From an uncultured Helicobacteraceae bacterium (GTDB lineage: Bacteria > Campylobacterota > Campylobacteria > Campylobacterales > Helicobacteraceae): a stretch of 64,000 nt of DNA. Below are positions 1-7,589 of this stretch, piece by piece. The notes beneath the pieces were generated by a model. It saw only the letters and a program-made list of their open reading frames with translations, did no database searches and was not told the origin of the DNA. Within the stretch, counting starts at the first letter, position 1. Every line of letters starts with the position of its first letter. Location: the NCBI GenBank assembly GCA_910578285.1, contig CAJTQL010000009.1:1685-65684 (forward strand). Direction: 5' to 3'. A program made the position numbers and the translations under genes.

Positions 1-66
1 AAAAAAGCGTGTGAGGAGCTTAAAAAAGGCTTAAGAGCAAAGGGCAACCAACTCCCACCCCATAAA

Positions 67-651
67 TCAAGCTTTCCTAAACCCGCTCACAAATTGTGTA
101 AGAGTGGCTAGAAGTTTCTTTTCTTGCTTCTTTTTGAAATTCGCACAAAATTGCAATGCTAGCTCATTGAGCGCACCAGAGAGCGCAAATGTCATCAACT
201 GCGTATCTACTTCTTCACACAAATAGCCTTGTGCCTTTAGCTCCTCAATATGCGCTTGCAACACACTCATTGAATGCTTCGCATCAACGCTTCTCCACAC
301 TTCCCAACCAAGCACAGCGGGTGCATCAACTAATAATATCTGCCTATTTTCCTTTGCATTTGCCGCTTTGATAAACCCCACACAGCCTAATATCAGCTGC
401 TCCCACGCCTCATCACTTTTCAAAGCCTGCTTTTCTATCTGCGCGGCAACCTCTTCTTGCACACTCTCTAGCACAGCGACAAAAAGCCCTTGCTTGTTTT
501 TGAAATGATGATATACCGCCCCGCGCGTTACATTTGCTTCTTCTACGATTTTTTCTAGTGCGACATCAAAGTAGCCATATTCCGCAAAATGTGCTCTTGC
601 AACGCTTAGCAAGGCGGAGGTAGTTTTGCGCGTAGCTTCTTTGTTTGTCAT
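67..651 (-). CDS. TetR/AcrR family transcriptional repressor
   Basis: 194-residue protein with an N-terminal TetR helix-turn-helix (about residues 10-60: a TRGAVYHHF recognition region followed by KNKQGLF) and an all-helical ligand-binding C-terminus, the usual TetR length. It is the last gene of a three-gene minus-strand operon; its ATG overlaps the stop of the VOC gene by 4 bp (ATGA). A perfect dyad inside the operon promoter (1854-1870) is the natural operator, so autorepression is likely. The ligand is unknown; the VOC and AlkD partners suggest a reactive or alkylating compound, which is inference. Confidence 0.9.
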   Translation of the reverse strand: MTNKEATRKTTSALLSVARAHFAEYGYFDVALEKIVEEANVTRGAVYHHFKNKQGLFVAVLESVQEEVAAQIEKQALKSDEAWEQLILGCVGFIKAANAKENRQILLVDAPAVLGWEVWRSVDAKHSMSVLQAHIEELKAQGYLCEEVDTQLMTFALSGALNELALQFCANFKKKQEKKLLATLTQFVSGFRKA

Positions 652-1061
652 AATACACCGCTAGAATCATTGTTTAAAAACTCCGCACTTGGCGGCAAAA
701 CTTCAATAATATCAATCAACACATTATTTGGGTCTTTTATGATAAAATGTCGCCACCCCCAAACCTCATCTGCCAAATGCGCTACGATAATGCGTTCATC
801 TTTGTTTTTGATAAAATCATACACTTGTGTGGCATTTGCTACCTCAAGATTAACGAGGATTCCATTCGCATTTGCGCGATAGAGTGCGGGTATGCTTTCG
901 TGAGTTACATCAATCAAGGCTAACTCGCCACCATCAGGGTGAGATAAGTTAATATACCAATCACTAGAAAAGTTTTGCGCAAAGCCCAAATAAGTTTTGT
1001 AAAATAGGCTACTTTCTTGAAGTCTGTCTGTCATTAGGACGGGATAAATACTCTGTGCCAT
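648..1061 (-). CDS. VOC/glyoxalase-fold protein
   Basis: 137 residues with the vicinal-oxygen-chelate pattern: an N-terminal beta-alpha unit (YPVLMTDRLQESSLFYKTYLGF), a central strand with GGELALID, and a C-terminal VWGWRHFIIKDPNNVLIDIIE segment typical of glyoxalase or bleomycin-resistance folds. VOC proteins bind or isomerise small electrophiles or antibiotics; which one cannot be read here. It lies directly after the AlkD-like gene (no gap) and overlaps the TetR gene by 4 bp, so the three are co-translated. Confidence 0.82.
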   Translation of the reverse strand: MAQSIYPVLMTDRLQESSLFYKTYLGFAQNFSSDWYINLSHPDGGELALIDVTHESIPALYRANANGILVNLEVANATQVYDFIKNKDERIIVAHLADEVWGWRHFIIKDPNNVLIDIIEVLPPSAEFLNNDSSGVL

Positions 1062-1820
1062 TTATTTTCCTCTCTTTCTTTTTTGTTGATTTTTATTTTG
1101 ATTTCTCTCTCCGTGCTTGATAATCCACTCACACGCCTTGCTTGCCCCACTTTGTCGCCATTGTGCGATGAGAGTTTGCGCTTTTAGCGGTGCTTCTTTA
1201 TACAAATCATTGAGATTATTCCCCACGCTTTTTTGCACAAACTTTTGCGAGTCATCTTTTAAGTTTGTCAAAATCATCGCATACTTTTCAAATTCATCAA
1301 GCGCAACAAGGAGCTTTGGCGACCAAGGCAGGTGGATTCTCACGCCCTCACTTGCAAGCCTGCGAATATGCACATTACTATCCTTGCTCCATAAAATGAG
1401 TTCGTCCATTACTTCCTTTGGGTGCTCTCTTAGAATCGGACGGATAGCGTATTCACCTGTAAATCGCTTGGTAAGTTCTTTGATAAAGCTTAGAGAAACT
1501 TGCCAATTTGTATTGCCATAGCGTTCCACATAGCGTGAAATAGGAAACAACCAATAGCCAAAGCTAAACATTCCCTCCGCTTTTTCTAGCTCCTCGCCAA
1601 GTAGATGAAAAAAGCTTTGAATGTTTTGAGTATAATCGCTCCCCATTGTCTTAACCATTGCATCAACGATACAATCTAATCTTGCAAAGAGTTCCTTATC
1701 CTCTAAATTACCCTGCAACATTACACAAAACTTTTGCGCTTCAAATTGTGGCATTACACTTAGAATCTTTTGGGATAATTCCACGATGTAGACGTCATTA
1801 TAATGGTCTTTGTGTTTCAC
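1062..1820 (-). CDS. AlkD-like DNA alkylation-repair protein
   Basis: 252-residue all-helical HEAT-repeat protein resembling the DNA alkylation repair family (AlkD/AlkC superfamily), which removes alkylated bases without base flipping. Visible family features are a central FSFGYWLFPISRYVERYG segment, a run of helices around HPKEVMDELILWSKDSNVHIRRLASEGVRIHLPWS, and a very basic C-terminal tail (KNQQKRKRGK) suited to DNA contact. It is the first gene of the operon with the VOC and TetR genes. The family is fairly clear; the exact lesion is not. Confidence 0.8.
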   Translation of the reverse strand: MKHKDHYNDVYIVELSQKILSVMPQFEAQKFCVMLQGNLEDKELFARLDCIVDAMVKTMGSDYTQNIQSFFHLLGEELEKAEGMFSFGYWLFPISRYVERYGNTNWQVSLSFIKELTKRFTGEYAIRPILREHPKEVMDELILWSKDSNVHIRRLASEGVRIHLPWSPKLLVALDEFEKYAMILTNLKDDSQKFVQKSVGNNLNDLYKEAPLKAQTLIAQWRQSGASKACEWIIKHGERNQNKNQQKRKRGK

Positions 1821-1843
1821 CTTTTCCCCCTAAATTTTATAAT

Positions 1844-1873
1844 ACTATAACATACATACATTCTGTATGTCAA
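1844..1873 (-). promoter_or_regulatory. Promoter of the AlkD-VOC-TetR operon with embedded TetR operator
   Basis: On the minus strand TTGACA (1873-1868) and TATAGT (1849-1844) are 18 bp apart. Between and over them lies a perfect 17-bp dyad, ACATACA-TTC-TGTATGT (1854-1870). Placement in the spacer is classic for a TetR repressor that blocks RNA polymerase. Confidence 0.7.
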
Positions 1874-1888
1874 TATGAATGCGACAAC

Positions 1889-2125
1889 AAAAGACGCTTT
1901 GACAGAGGGCTCGCACAACTCCAATCGATAGCAAAGCAGGGCAAAAGATTATTGACAGCCTCGCGAATATCGCGCCTGACTTGGGCGAATTCATCATCGA
2001 GTTTGGGTTTGGCGACATCTCACACGGAGTGATCTAAATCTACAAGAACGCAAGCTTATCACGCTTTCGAGCCTGCTCACGGCGGGTGGTTGCGAGCCAC
2101 AGCTCGAGGTGCATATCAATGCGTC
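1889..2125 (+). pseudogene. Decayed carboxymuconolactone decarboxylase (CMD) fragment
   Basis: The DNA closely matches the intact CMD gene at 26244-26500: it encodes RFDRGLAQLQ, then after a frameshift the counterparts of DSLANIAPDLG, FIIEFGFGDI and LITLSSLLTAGGCEPQLEVHIN. Frameshifts near 1940 and 2020 and loss of the 3' third make it non-coding. It sits between the TetR-operon promoter and the ADH promoter, one of at least two dead CMD copies in the window. Confidence 0.8.
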
Positions 2126-2162
2126 AATCTTAGAGTTTCACTCGTCTTGCCCCATACAACTC

Positions 2163-2190
2163 GGGATTTGCACAATATTGTGCAAATCCC
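2163..2190. repeat. Perfect 28-bp palindrome upstream of the ADH promoter
   Basis: Each arm is GGGATTTGCACAAT and the second is its exact reverse complement, with no loop. It ends 1 bp before the -35 box of the ADH promoter. It could be an operator for a dimeric regulator, a cruciform, or the terminator relic of the dead CMD gene; no U-tract follows, which disfavours a terminator. Confidence 0.85.
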
Positions 2191-2191
2191 C

Positions 2192-2222
2192 TTGACTGAT
2201 ACTTGCTCTCATCACTTATAAT
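2192..2222 (+). promoter_or_regulatory. ADH-operon promoter with 19-bp spacer (MerR-type architecture)
   Basis: TTGACT (2192-2197), 19 bp, TATAAT (2217-2222). The first 15 bases, CCCTTGACTGATACT, are identical to the promoter at 42322-42292, but the right half of the dyad is eroded here (GATAC...CTCTC). A 19-bp spacer is suboptimal for sigma-70 and typical of MerR-activated promoters. Confidence 0.65.
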
Positions 2223-2251
2223 TATGTCCATATTCTAAAAAGGAGCAATAT

Positions 2252-3544
2252 ATGAACAAAGCAACCAACGCAAACAACGACAATGTAGCGACCGATTCAA
2301 GCCGCCGCGATTTTCTCAAAAAGGGCATTCTCGCAAGCGGAATCGTGGGTGGTGGCATGCTCACAAGCGGGATTCTTTCGCCTCTTGCGGCAGCAGATTC
2401 TAAACAAGTCCGCAATTTGCCATTGCCAAAAGAATCCCCCAAGCCAAGCGTGGAACAGAATCTCGCCGAGTTCCAAAACGCACAACCTATCACCTCCAAA
2501 GGCTATGCGGCGTTTGACAAAGAATGGAGATTTCACCCCTACAACTTCACGCGGCATGCTGTGGGCGAGAATGATATTTTGCTTCAGATTCTCTATGCGG
2601 GAATCTGCCATAGCGATTTGCACAGCGTGAGCGGCGACCACCACGCGCCAACCTACCCAATCGTGCCCGGGCACGAAATCTTGGGCAAAGTGATCGCTGT
2701 TGGTAGTAAAGTGAGCAAGTTCAAAGTCGGCGATTATGCTGGCGTGGGTTGTATGGTGAATAGCTGCGGGGAATGCGAAGCTTGCAAGGCAAGCAAAGAG
2801 CAATATTGCCAAAACGGCAAAACCGTTTTTACCTACAACAGCAAAGATGTCTTCCACAACAACGACATCACCAAAGGTGGCTATGCAAACAACATTGTCT
2901 TGAGCGAGAAATTTGCCATTTCTGTGCCAAGTGATGCCAAACTCGAGAGAATCGCACCATTACTTTGCGCAGGGATTACAACCTATTCACCGATTATGTT
3001 TTCTGGCGTAAAGAAAGGGCAAAAAGTCGCTGTTGCCGGGCTCGGAGGGCTCGGGCACATGGCGGCGAAATATATGATTGCACTTGGCGCGGAAGTTAGC
3101 GCATTTGATATTGTCGACAAGGCAAAAGAGGCAAAGGCACTTGGAATCAAACGATTTGTGAATGTCAAAAACAAAGAATTTGCGCAAATTGCGAATGAAT
3201 TTGACTTTATCATTAGCACGATTCCATATCATTATGATGTGAATGCCTACCACAAAATGCTCAAATTTGGTGGCGAAATGGCGATTGTTGGATTACCCGC
3301 ACCAAAAGACAAGCCAAGGCTAGATTTTGATGCGTTTGTATGGCAGTTTCAGAATAAAAAAATCTATCCTTCTGTGATTGGCGGAATCAAAGAAACACAA
3401 GAAATGCTCAATTATTCCGTAAAAAATAACATCTACCCTGATGTGGAGATAATCCCAATTCAAAAACTTGATGAAGCCTATCAAGTTGTCGCGGCGGGCA
3501 AGGCAAAGTTCCGCTATGTGATTGATATGAGCAGCTTAGATTAA
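2252..3544 (+). CDS. Tat-exported zinc-dependent alcohol dehydrogenase (MDR family)
   Basis: 430 residues. The N-terminus has a twin-arginine signal (SRRDFLK, residues 17-23, then a glycine-rich hydrophobic stretch). The rest is a cinnamyl-alcohol-dehydrogenase-like MDR enzyme: catalytic zinc Cys119 and the GHE motif 140-142, structural zinc cysteines 172, 175, 178 and 186, and a Rossmann GLGGLG at 263-268. It should interconvert aldehydes and alcohols with NAD(P)H. Family members are about 350 residues; the excess is the signal and linker. First gene of an operon with the hydrolase and flavoproteins. Base composition is more GC-rich than the later R-M genes. Confidence 0.9.
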   Translation: MNKATNANNDNVATDSSRRDFLKKGILASGIVGGGMLTSGILSPLAAADSKQVRNLPLPKESPKPSVEQNLAEFQNAQPITSKGYAAFDKEWRFHPYNFTRHAVGENDILLQILYAGICHSDLHSVSGDHHAPTYPIVPGHEILGKVIAVGSKVSKFKVGDYAGVGCMVNSCGECEACKASKEQYCQNGKTVFTYNSKDVFHNNDITKGGYANNIVLSEKFAISVPSDAKLERIAPLLCAGITTYSPIMFSGVKKGQKVAVAGLGGLGHMAAKYMIALGAEVSAFDIVDKAKEAKALGIKRFVNVKNKEFAQIANEFDFIISTIPYHYDVNAYHKMLKFGGEMAIVGLPAPKDKPRLDFDAFVWQFQNKKIYPSVIGGIKETQEMLNYSVKNNIYPDVEIIPIQKLDEAYQVVAAGKAKFRYVIDMSSLD

Positions 3545-3554
3545 GGAGGTTAAA

Positions 3555-4580
3555 ATGGCGCAAGGAATTGGCAAAATATTTGGCATTTTATTGCTATTAT
3601 TTCTAGGAGGAAAAAGCATGGCAGCAGATAAAAGTTGGGACAAAGTTTTCGCAAAAAGCGAACAAGTGAATGTGCAAAAAGTGCAATTTAAAAACCGCTA
3701 TGGAATCGAGCTAGTTGGGGATTTATATATTCCCAAAAATGTCGGCAAGCAAAAGCTCGCGGCAATCGCAGTCGCGGGACCATTTGGCGCAGTCAAAGAG
3801 CAAGCAAGTGGATTCTATGCGCAAACGCTCGCGCAAAAGGGCTTTATCACTCTTGCCTTTGACGCGTCATACACAGGCGAAAGCGGCGGTGAGCCCCGCA
3901 GTGTCGCCTCGCCCGACATCAACACGGAGGACTTCAGCGCGGCTGTGGATTTCTTGAGCAACTATGCAAATGTGGATTCTAAGAGAATCGGAATCTTGGG
4001 CATTTGCGGATTTGGTGGATTCGCGCTCAATGCCGCCGCGATGGACACGCGCATTCGTGCGACTGTGGCTTCGACAATGTATGATATGACACGCGTGAAC
4101 GCACGAGGATACAACGACACGATGGATGCAAAGGCACGTTATAAACTCAAAGAATCCCTAAACAATCAGCGCACGGAAGATTTTAAGAAAGGTACATTTG
4201 CAAAAGCAGGTGGATTGCCCGAAAAACTCACAGGCGATGAGCCGCTATTTATCAAGGAATATTTTGAATATTACAAGACGCCGCGAGGATTCCATGCGCG
4301 TTCGATTAACTCAAATGGTGCTTGGAATCTAACATCATCACTTTCAATGATAAATATGCCGATTTTGGCATATAGCGATGAAATCCAAAGTGCGGTTTTA
4401 ATCATTCACGGGGATAAGGCGCATAGTAGATATTTTAGCGAGGACGCGTTCAAAAAGCTAAAAGGCAAGAACAAGGAATTGCTGCTTATCAAAGACGCAA
4501 ATCATGTGGATTTGTATGATAATGCGCAAAAGATTCCATTTGAAAGAATTGCGCAGTTTTTTAATGCGAATCTGAAGTAA
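3555..4580 (+). CDS. Secreted alpha/beta hydrolase with Cys nucleophile (dienelactone-hydrolase-like)
   Basis: 341 residues with a Sec-type hydrophobic leader (residues 5-22) and an alpha/beta-hydrolase core. The nucleophile elbow reads GICGFGG, so the nucleophile is Cys151, as in dienelactone hydrolases; the acid/base His lies in DANHVDLYD near the C-terminus. The substrate is unknown. It begins 10 bp after the ADH stop. An internal AGGAGG (3605-3610) and in-frame ATG (3618, residue 22) lie exactly after the leader, so a leaderless cytosolic form could also be made. Confidence 0.82.
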   Translation: MAQGIGKIFGILLLLFLGGKSMAADKSWDKVFAKSEQVNVQKVQFKNRYGIELVGDLYIPKNVGKQKLAAIAVAGPFGAVKEQASGFYAQTLAQKGFITLAFDASYTGESGGEPRSVASPDINTEDFSAAVDFLSNYANVDSKRIGILGICGFGGFALNAAAMDTRIRATVASTMYDMTRVNARGYNDTMDAKARYKLKESLNNQRTEDFKKGTFAKAGGLPEKLTGDEPLFIKEYFEYYKTPRGFHARSINSNGAWNLTSSLSMINMPILAYSDEIQSAVLIIHGDKAHSRYFSEDAFKKLKGKNKELLLIKDANHVDLYDNAQKIPFERIAQFFNANLK

Positions 4581-4587
4581 TGTTCCA

Positions 4588-4613
4588 CCTTGCTTGATGA
4601 TTGCCAAGCAAGG
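4588..4613 (+). other. Intercistronic hairpin
   Basis: CCTTGCTTG (4588-4596) and CAAGCAAGG (4605-4613) form a perfect 9-bp stem with an 8-nt loop, 7 bp after the hydrolase stop. No U-run follows, so it is more likely an mRNA processing or stability element than a terminator. Confidence 0.6.
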
Positions 4614-4654
4614 AAACTTGTTGAGGTTGTTGTAATGAAAAATAAGGAGTAAAA

Positions 4655-5218
4655 ATGAAAAAGTTGCTATTGCTTAGTCTATTTTTGTTTGCGAGTGCTT
4701 TTGCCGATGAAACAAAAGTCAAAACCCTCGTGATTGTTTCACACCCCTATCCCGAGCATTCTATATTTATCAAGGGCTTAGAACAAGCCGCTAGAAGTGT
4801 CAAAGGAGTTGAGGTGAGGAATCTTGAGTCAATCTAAGGCTATGATACACGTGCCATTGATGGCGATACAGAGCGCAAAATCACGCGCGAACACCAAAGA
4901 ATCGTATTCTTGTTTCCCACGCATTGGTTTAATATCACGCCGATGATGAAAGCTTATTTGAATGAAACTTGGGGCAGCGTGGGACCGGGACTTTGGCAAG
5001 GCAAACAAATGCTCGTTGTCTCCACAGCAGGCGGTGGGCGCAGCACATATGGCAAAAATGGTAGAGTGGGCGTGGAGCTCAAAAATATCTTTTTACCAAT
5101 GAAAGCGAGCGCATTACATTGTGGTATGGAATATTTAGAGCCTTTGGTGTTTGAAGGCATCAATTCTAGCCAGCTAGAAAACTACAAACAAGCTTTGGTT
5201 GAGAGATTGAAAAATTAA
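4655..5218 (+). pseudogene. NAD(P)H quinone reductase (flavodoxin-2 fold) with in-frame stop
   Basis: A signal peptide (MKKLLLLSLFLFASAFA) leads into a KefF/YheR-like NAD(P)H oxidoreductase: TLVIVSHPYPEHS, FLFPTHWFNITPMMKAYL, STAGGG. TAA at 4835-4837 splits it after residue 60, but the same frame continues without shift (GYDTRAIDGD...) to 5218, so one substitution killed the codon. Everything else looks intact, so the lesion is recent or a sequencing error. A downstream restart is unlikely because the first beta strand of the flavin site would be lost. It has a good Shine-Dalgarno (AAGGAG) upstream. Confidence 0.85.
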
Positions 5219-5232
5219 GACAAGGAGAACGC

Positions 5233-5685
5233 ATGAAAACATTAGTTGCATTTTTTAGCGCAAGTGGAATCACAAAAGAAGTTGCGCAAACTTTAGCGGA
5301 AGCAGCAAATGCAGAGCTTTATGAGATTGTGCCCCAAGAGCCATATAGCAAAGCGGATTTAGATTGGACAAATGAGCAAAGTCGCAGCACTTTGGAATGC
5401 AAAGACAAAGCCTCTCGTCCACAAATCGCTCATAGCATTGACATAGACAACTATACGACAATATTTGTTGGATTTCCAATTTGGTGGTATACTGCGCCAC
5501 ATATCATCAACACATTCTTAGAATCGCATGATTTTAGCGGCAAAATCATCATTCCATTTTGCACAAGTGGTGGCAGTGATTTGAGCAATGCGCCACGCGA
5601 TATGCAAAAATCTTGCCCTAATGCAATCTTTAAAACAGGGCGCAGATTCAACTTTGGAGAGAGCAAAGGAAGTGTTAGAAAATAG
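5233..5685 (+). CDS. Flavodoxin-family protein
   Basis: 150-residue flavodoxin-4-type protein. The FMN phosphate loop is near the N-terminus (FFSASGITKEVA); a central FVGFPIWWYTAPHIINTFL and a PFCTSGGSD loop line the flavin site. It has no signal peptide and is cytosolic. The C-terminus (FNFGESKGSVRK) is slightly short of the usual final helix. It follows the broken reductase by 14 bp in the same operon and may donate electrons to, or share quinone/aldehyde chemistry with, its neighbours. Confidence 0.85.
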   Translation: MKTLVAFFSASGITKEVAQTLAEAANAELYEIVPQEPYSKADLDWTNEQSRSTLECKDKASRPQIAHSIDIDNYTTIFVGFPIWWYTAPHIINTFLESHDFSGKIIIPFCTSGGSDLSNAPRDMQKSCPNAIFKTGRRFNFGESKGSVRK

Positions 5686-5737
5686 CTAGGAACTCTCGAG
5701 ATAGAGTTAGATTAATGAAAATTGATAAAAGGAATAA

Positions 5738-6181
5738 ATGATGGCTTGGACAATTATAGAAGTCTCGAAACAAACAGGAATTTCGCCACACACCCTAAGA
5801 TTTTGGGCAAAAAAGGGAGTGTTTGAAACTGTGATAGATAGGGACGAAAATGGCGTGAAATATTTCAATAAAAAAGCTGTGGAATGGGTCTCGTGGGTCA
5901 ATTATCTAAGAAATACAGGAATGAGCCTCAAGGACATCAAAAAATATGCAATTTTGTTCACACAGGGAATGAAAACAGCGCATGAGCGGCGAGAAATGCT
6001 TGCAAAACAAATGCAGTCTCTTAAAAATCAGCTTGCAATAATCCACGAAACCATACAGATATTAGAAAACAAAATCGGCATCTATGATGAAATGATAGCA
6101 ACAGGTGTTGATTTATTTCATTCTTGTGATATGAAGAATTGCACAAACACAAAGAAAAAAAATGAACCAGAAAAATCGTAG
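5738..6181 (+). CDS. MerR family regulator (1)
   Basis: 147 residues. The N-terminal MerR winged helix (IIEVSKQTGISPHTLRFWAKKG...NGVKYFNKKAVEWV) is followed by the MSLKDIKKY wing, a long dimerisation coiled coil (about 75-120) and a short C-terminus with two cysteines (CDMKNC). It resembles the NmlR/AdhR branch that senses aldehydes and other electrophiles through cysteine. It closes the ADH operon, and its likely targets are the window's promoters with 19-bp spacers. Paralogue of the MerR gene at 25658. Confidence 0.88.
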   Translation: MMAWTIIEVSKQTGISPHTLRFWAKKGVFETVIDRDENGVKYFNKKAVEWVSWVNYLRNTGMSLKDIKKYAILFTQGMKTAHERREMLAKQMQSLKNQLAIIHETIQILENKIGIYDEMIATGVDLFHSCDMKNCTNTKKKNEPEKS

Positions 6182-6249
6182 ATAATTTCTAAAATTTAAG
6201 TTAAACCTATCGGGCTTTAGCATTCTTGGGAAATGGAATCAATCTACTC

Positions 6250-6476
6250 GATACACAAGGAGGGAATAAAATGGCACAGATTAATCAAATACCCACGCAT
6301 CCGCTAGGTTGTATGGACCACACACCAATGAGGGAGCTACTTGGTGAGGCTTTCCAAAGAGCGCACAAAGTCTTTGCCTCTGTGGCAATTTTGCAACTGA
6401 TGATTTTCGCGGCACCATGGCATGATTCCAAAAGGAAAATTTGCAGGCAAACATGGCTTTGTTCGAGTTTTTCCCC
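6250..6476 (+). pseudogene. Aldo-keto reductase remnant with several internal deletions
   Basis: Short blocks match separate parts of intact AKRs in collinear order: LGCMD then HTPMRELLGEAF (compare 11100-11260), AHKVFASVAI (compare 11538-11565), then DDFRSTVPRFQKENLQANM at DNA level (compare 26745-26805). The intervening coding DNA is missing and the frame shifts. A Shine-Dalgarno plus ATG (AAGGAGG, ATG 6271) remains at its 5' end. Confidence 0.75.
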
Positions 6477-6506
6477 TTGACAAACACTAGTGTTAGGCTT
6501 TATAAT
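6477..6506 (+). promoter_or_regulatory. MerR-type promoter of the CMD gene
   Basis: TTGACA (6477-6482), 18-bp spacer, TATAAT (6501-6506). The spacer opens with the perfect dyad AACACTAGTGTT. Same family as the promoters at 9713 and 25548. The transcription start (about 6513) excludes an upstream start codon at 6512. Confidence 0.75.
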
Positions 6507-6538
6507 ATCAAATGTATTTTGTATTTCAAGGAGGAGCA

Positions 6539-7465
6539 ATGCGGGAATATCCACATAAACAATCATTAGAACGCAGGGAGTTTCTCAAAACCTCTGCAAA
6601 ATTAGGCATAGGAGCAAGTCTAGTGAGTCTTAGCGGATTTGCTTTAAGTGCGTGTGATTCTAAGACTTCAAACACGCAAACACAACACATTCAAGGAGAC
6701 ACAATGAAAACTAATCTAACCCCAAAAGCCAAGCAAACCTTTGAAAAGCTTTTTGGCAGCACTGATGTGCCACTAAGCAAAACCGACCCCGAGTTTTTTA
6801 CCAATTATGTGAATTTTGCCTTTGATGAAGTGCCAAGTGAATCTAAGCTTGAGCTAAAAGAGGGCTTGATGATTACCCTTGCCTCTCTTGTAGCTATTCC
6901 TGCTTTGAGCGAGTTTAAGGCAATTCTCAATGCGGCTTTGAAAAATGGCGTTGAACCTGTGGCAATTAAGGAGATTCTCTACCAAGCCACGCCTTATGTG
7001 GGTATGGGGAAAGTGCTAGATTTTATTAATGCCACCAATGAAATCTTTGCACAACTTGGAATTGCGCTTCCTTTGGAATCTCAAGGCAGGGTAGAATACG
7101 CTCAAAGGAGAGAAAAAGGGCTAGAAACCCAACGCGCGCTTTTTGGTGAAGCGATTGACAAAGGCAATGCTGCAGCACCAAAGGATTATCAACATATCCG
7201 CACCTTTTTAAGTGCGAATTGCTTTGGGGATTATTACACGCGCGGTGGGCTTCCTCTAAAGTTTAGGGAGCTTTTAACCTTTGTGTATATTCTCTCAATG
7301 GGCGGGGCAGATTCTCAAGTGAGGGCGCATATCGCAGGAAATATAAGAGTAGGAAATGATAGAGGCAAGCTCATCTCTGTCATCACCGCACTTGTGCCTT
7401 ACATCGGCTACCCTAGAAGCTTAAACGCCCTAAGTGCGCTTGATGAGATTGCGCCATTACACTAG
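6539..7465 (+). CDS. Tat-exported two-domain carboxymuconolactone decarboxylase-like protein
   Basis: 308 residues. Tat motif ERREFLK at 11-17, hydrophobic stretch, and a lipobox LSAC (Cys39), so it may be a Tat-dependent lipoprotein. Two CMD/AhpD-like helical domains follow (about 60-185 and 200-305; the second contains GDYYTRGGLPLKFRELLTFVYI). CMD proteins use cysteines or acids in peroxide or ring-cleavage chemistry; no CxxC is visible here. Start chosen for its AGGAGG (6530-6535) downstream of the -10. An internal AAGGAG (6693-6698) and ATG (6704) mark the original domain start. Confidence 0.83.
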   Translation: MREYPHKQSLERREFLKTSAKLGIGASLVSLSGFALSACDSKTSNTQTQHIQGDTMKTNLTPKAKQTFEKLFGSTDVPLSKTDPEFFTNYVNFAFDEVPSESKLELKEGLMITLASLVAIPALSEFKAILNAALKNGVEPVAIKEILYQATPYVGMGKVLDFINATNEIFAQLGIALPLESQGRVEYAQRREKGLETQRALFGEAIDKGNAAAPKDYQHIRTFLSANCFGDYYTRGGLPLKFRELLTFVYILSMGGADSQVRAHIAGNIRVGNDRGKLISVITALVPYIGYPRSLNALSALDEIAPLH

Positions 7466-7494
7466 AAAAAGTGGCATTTATTAGGCTTTTTTGC

Positions 7495-7500
7495 TATAAT
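7495..7500 (+). promoter_or_regulatory. Extended -10 promoter of the type II R-M pair
   Basis: TTGCTATAAT (7491-7500) is a TG-extended TATAAT box 86 bp before the nuclease start. No clear -35 is seen, as is usual for Helicobacter sigma-80 promoters. Confidence 0.5.
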
Positions 7501-7529
7501 GTCAGGCTACTTTGATTTGGAGACAAGAG

Positions 7530-7589
7530 ATGAAAAAGTTTGTATTTGGGCTAGAATATTATAAATTAAACTTTAGGGTTATCAAATGA
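7530..7589 (+). CDS. Possible 19-residue leader peptide before the restriction gene
   Basis: ATG after a GGAG-like site opens a reading frame for MKKFVFGLEYYKLNFRVIK, whose stop overlaps the nuclease ATG (ATGA). It could couple translation of the nuclease or be the scar of an earlier gene. No independent support. Confidence 0.3.
   Translation: MKKFVFGLEYYKLNFRVIK

Noticed and set aside
1..66. Plus-strand frame at the left edge (KKACEELKKGLRAKG...)
   Set aside because: Too short, runs into the TetR gene on the other strand, and matches no family; may be the end of a gene outside the window but cannot be supported.
4835..4837. Programmed stop-codon read-through or selenocysteine-type recoding
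   Set aside because: The codon is TAA, the position is not a redox residue in the family, and no stem-loop is evident; a point mutation is simpler.
6512..6538. Earlier ATG for the Tat-CMD gene
   Set aside because: It is at or upstream of the expected transcription start, while AGGAGG precedes the ATG at 6539.
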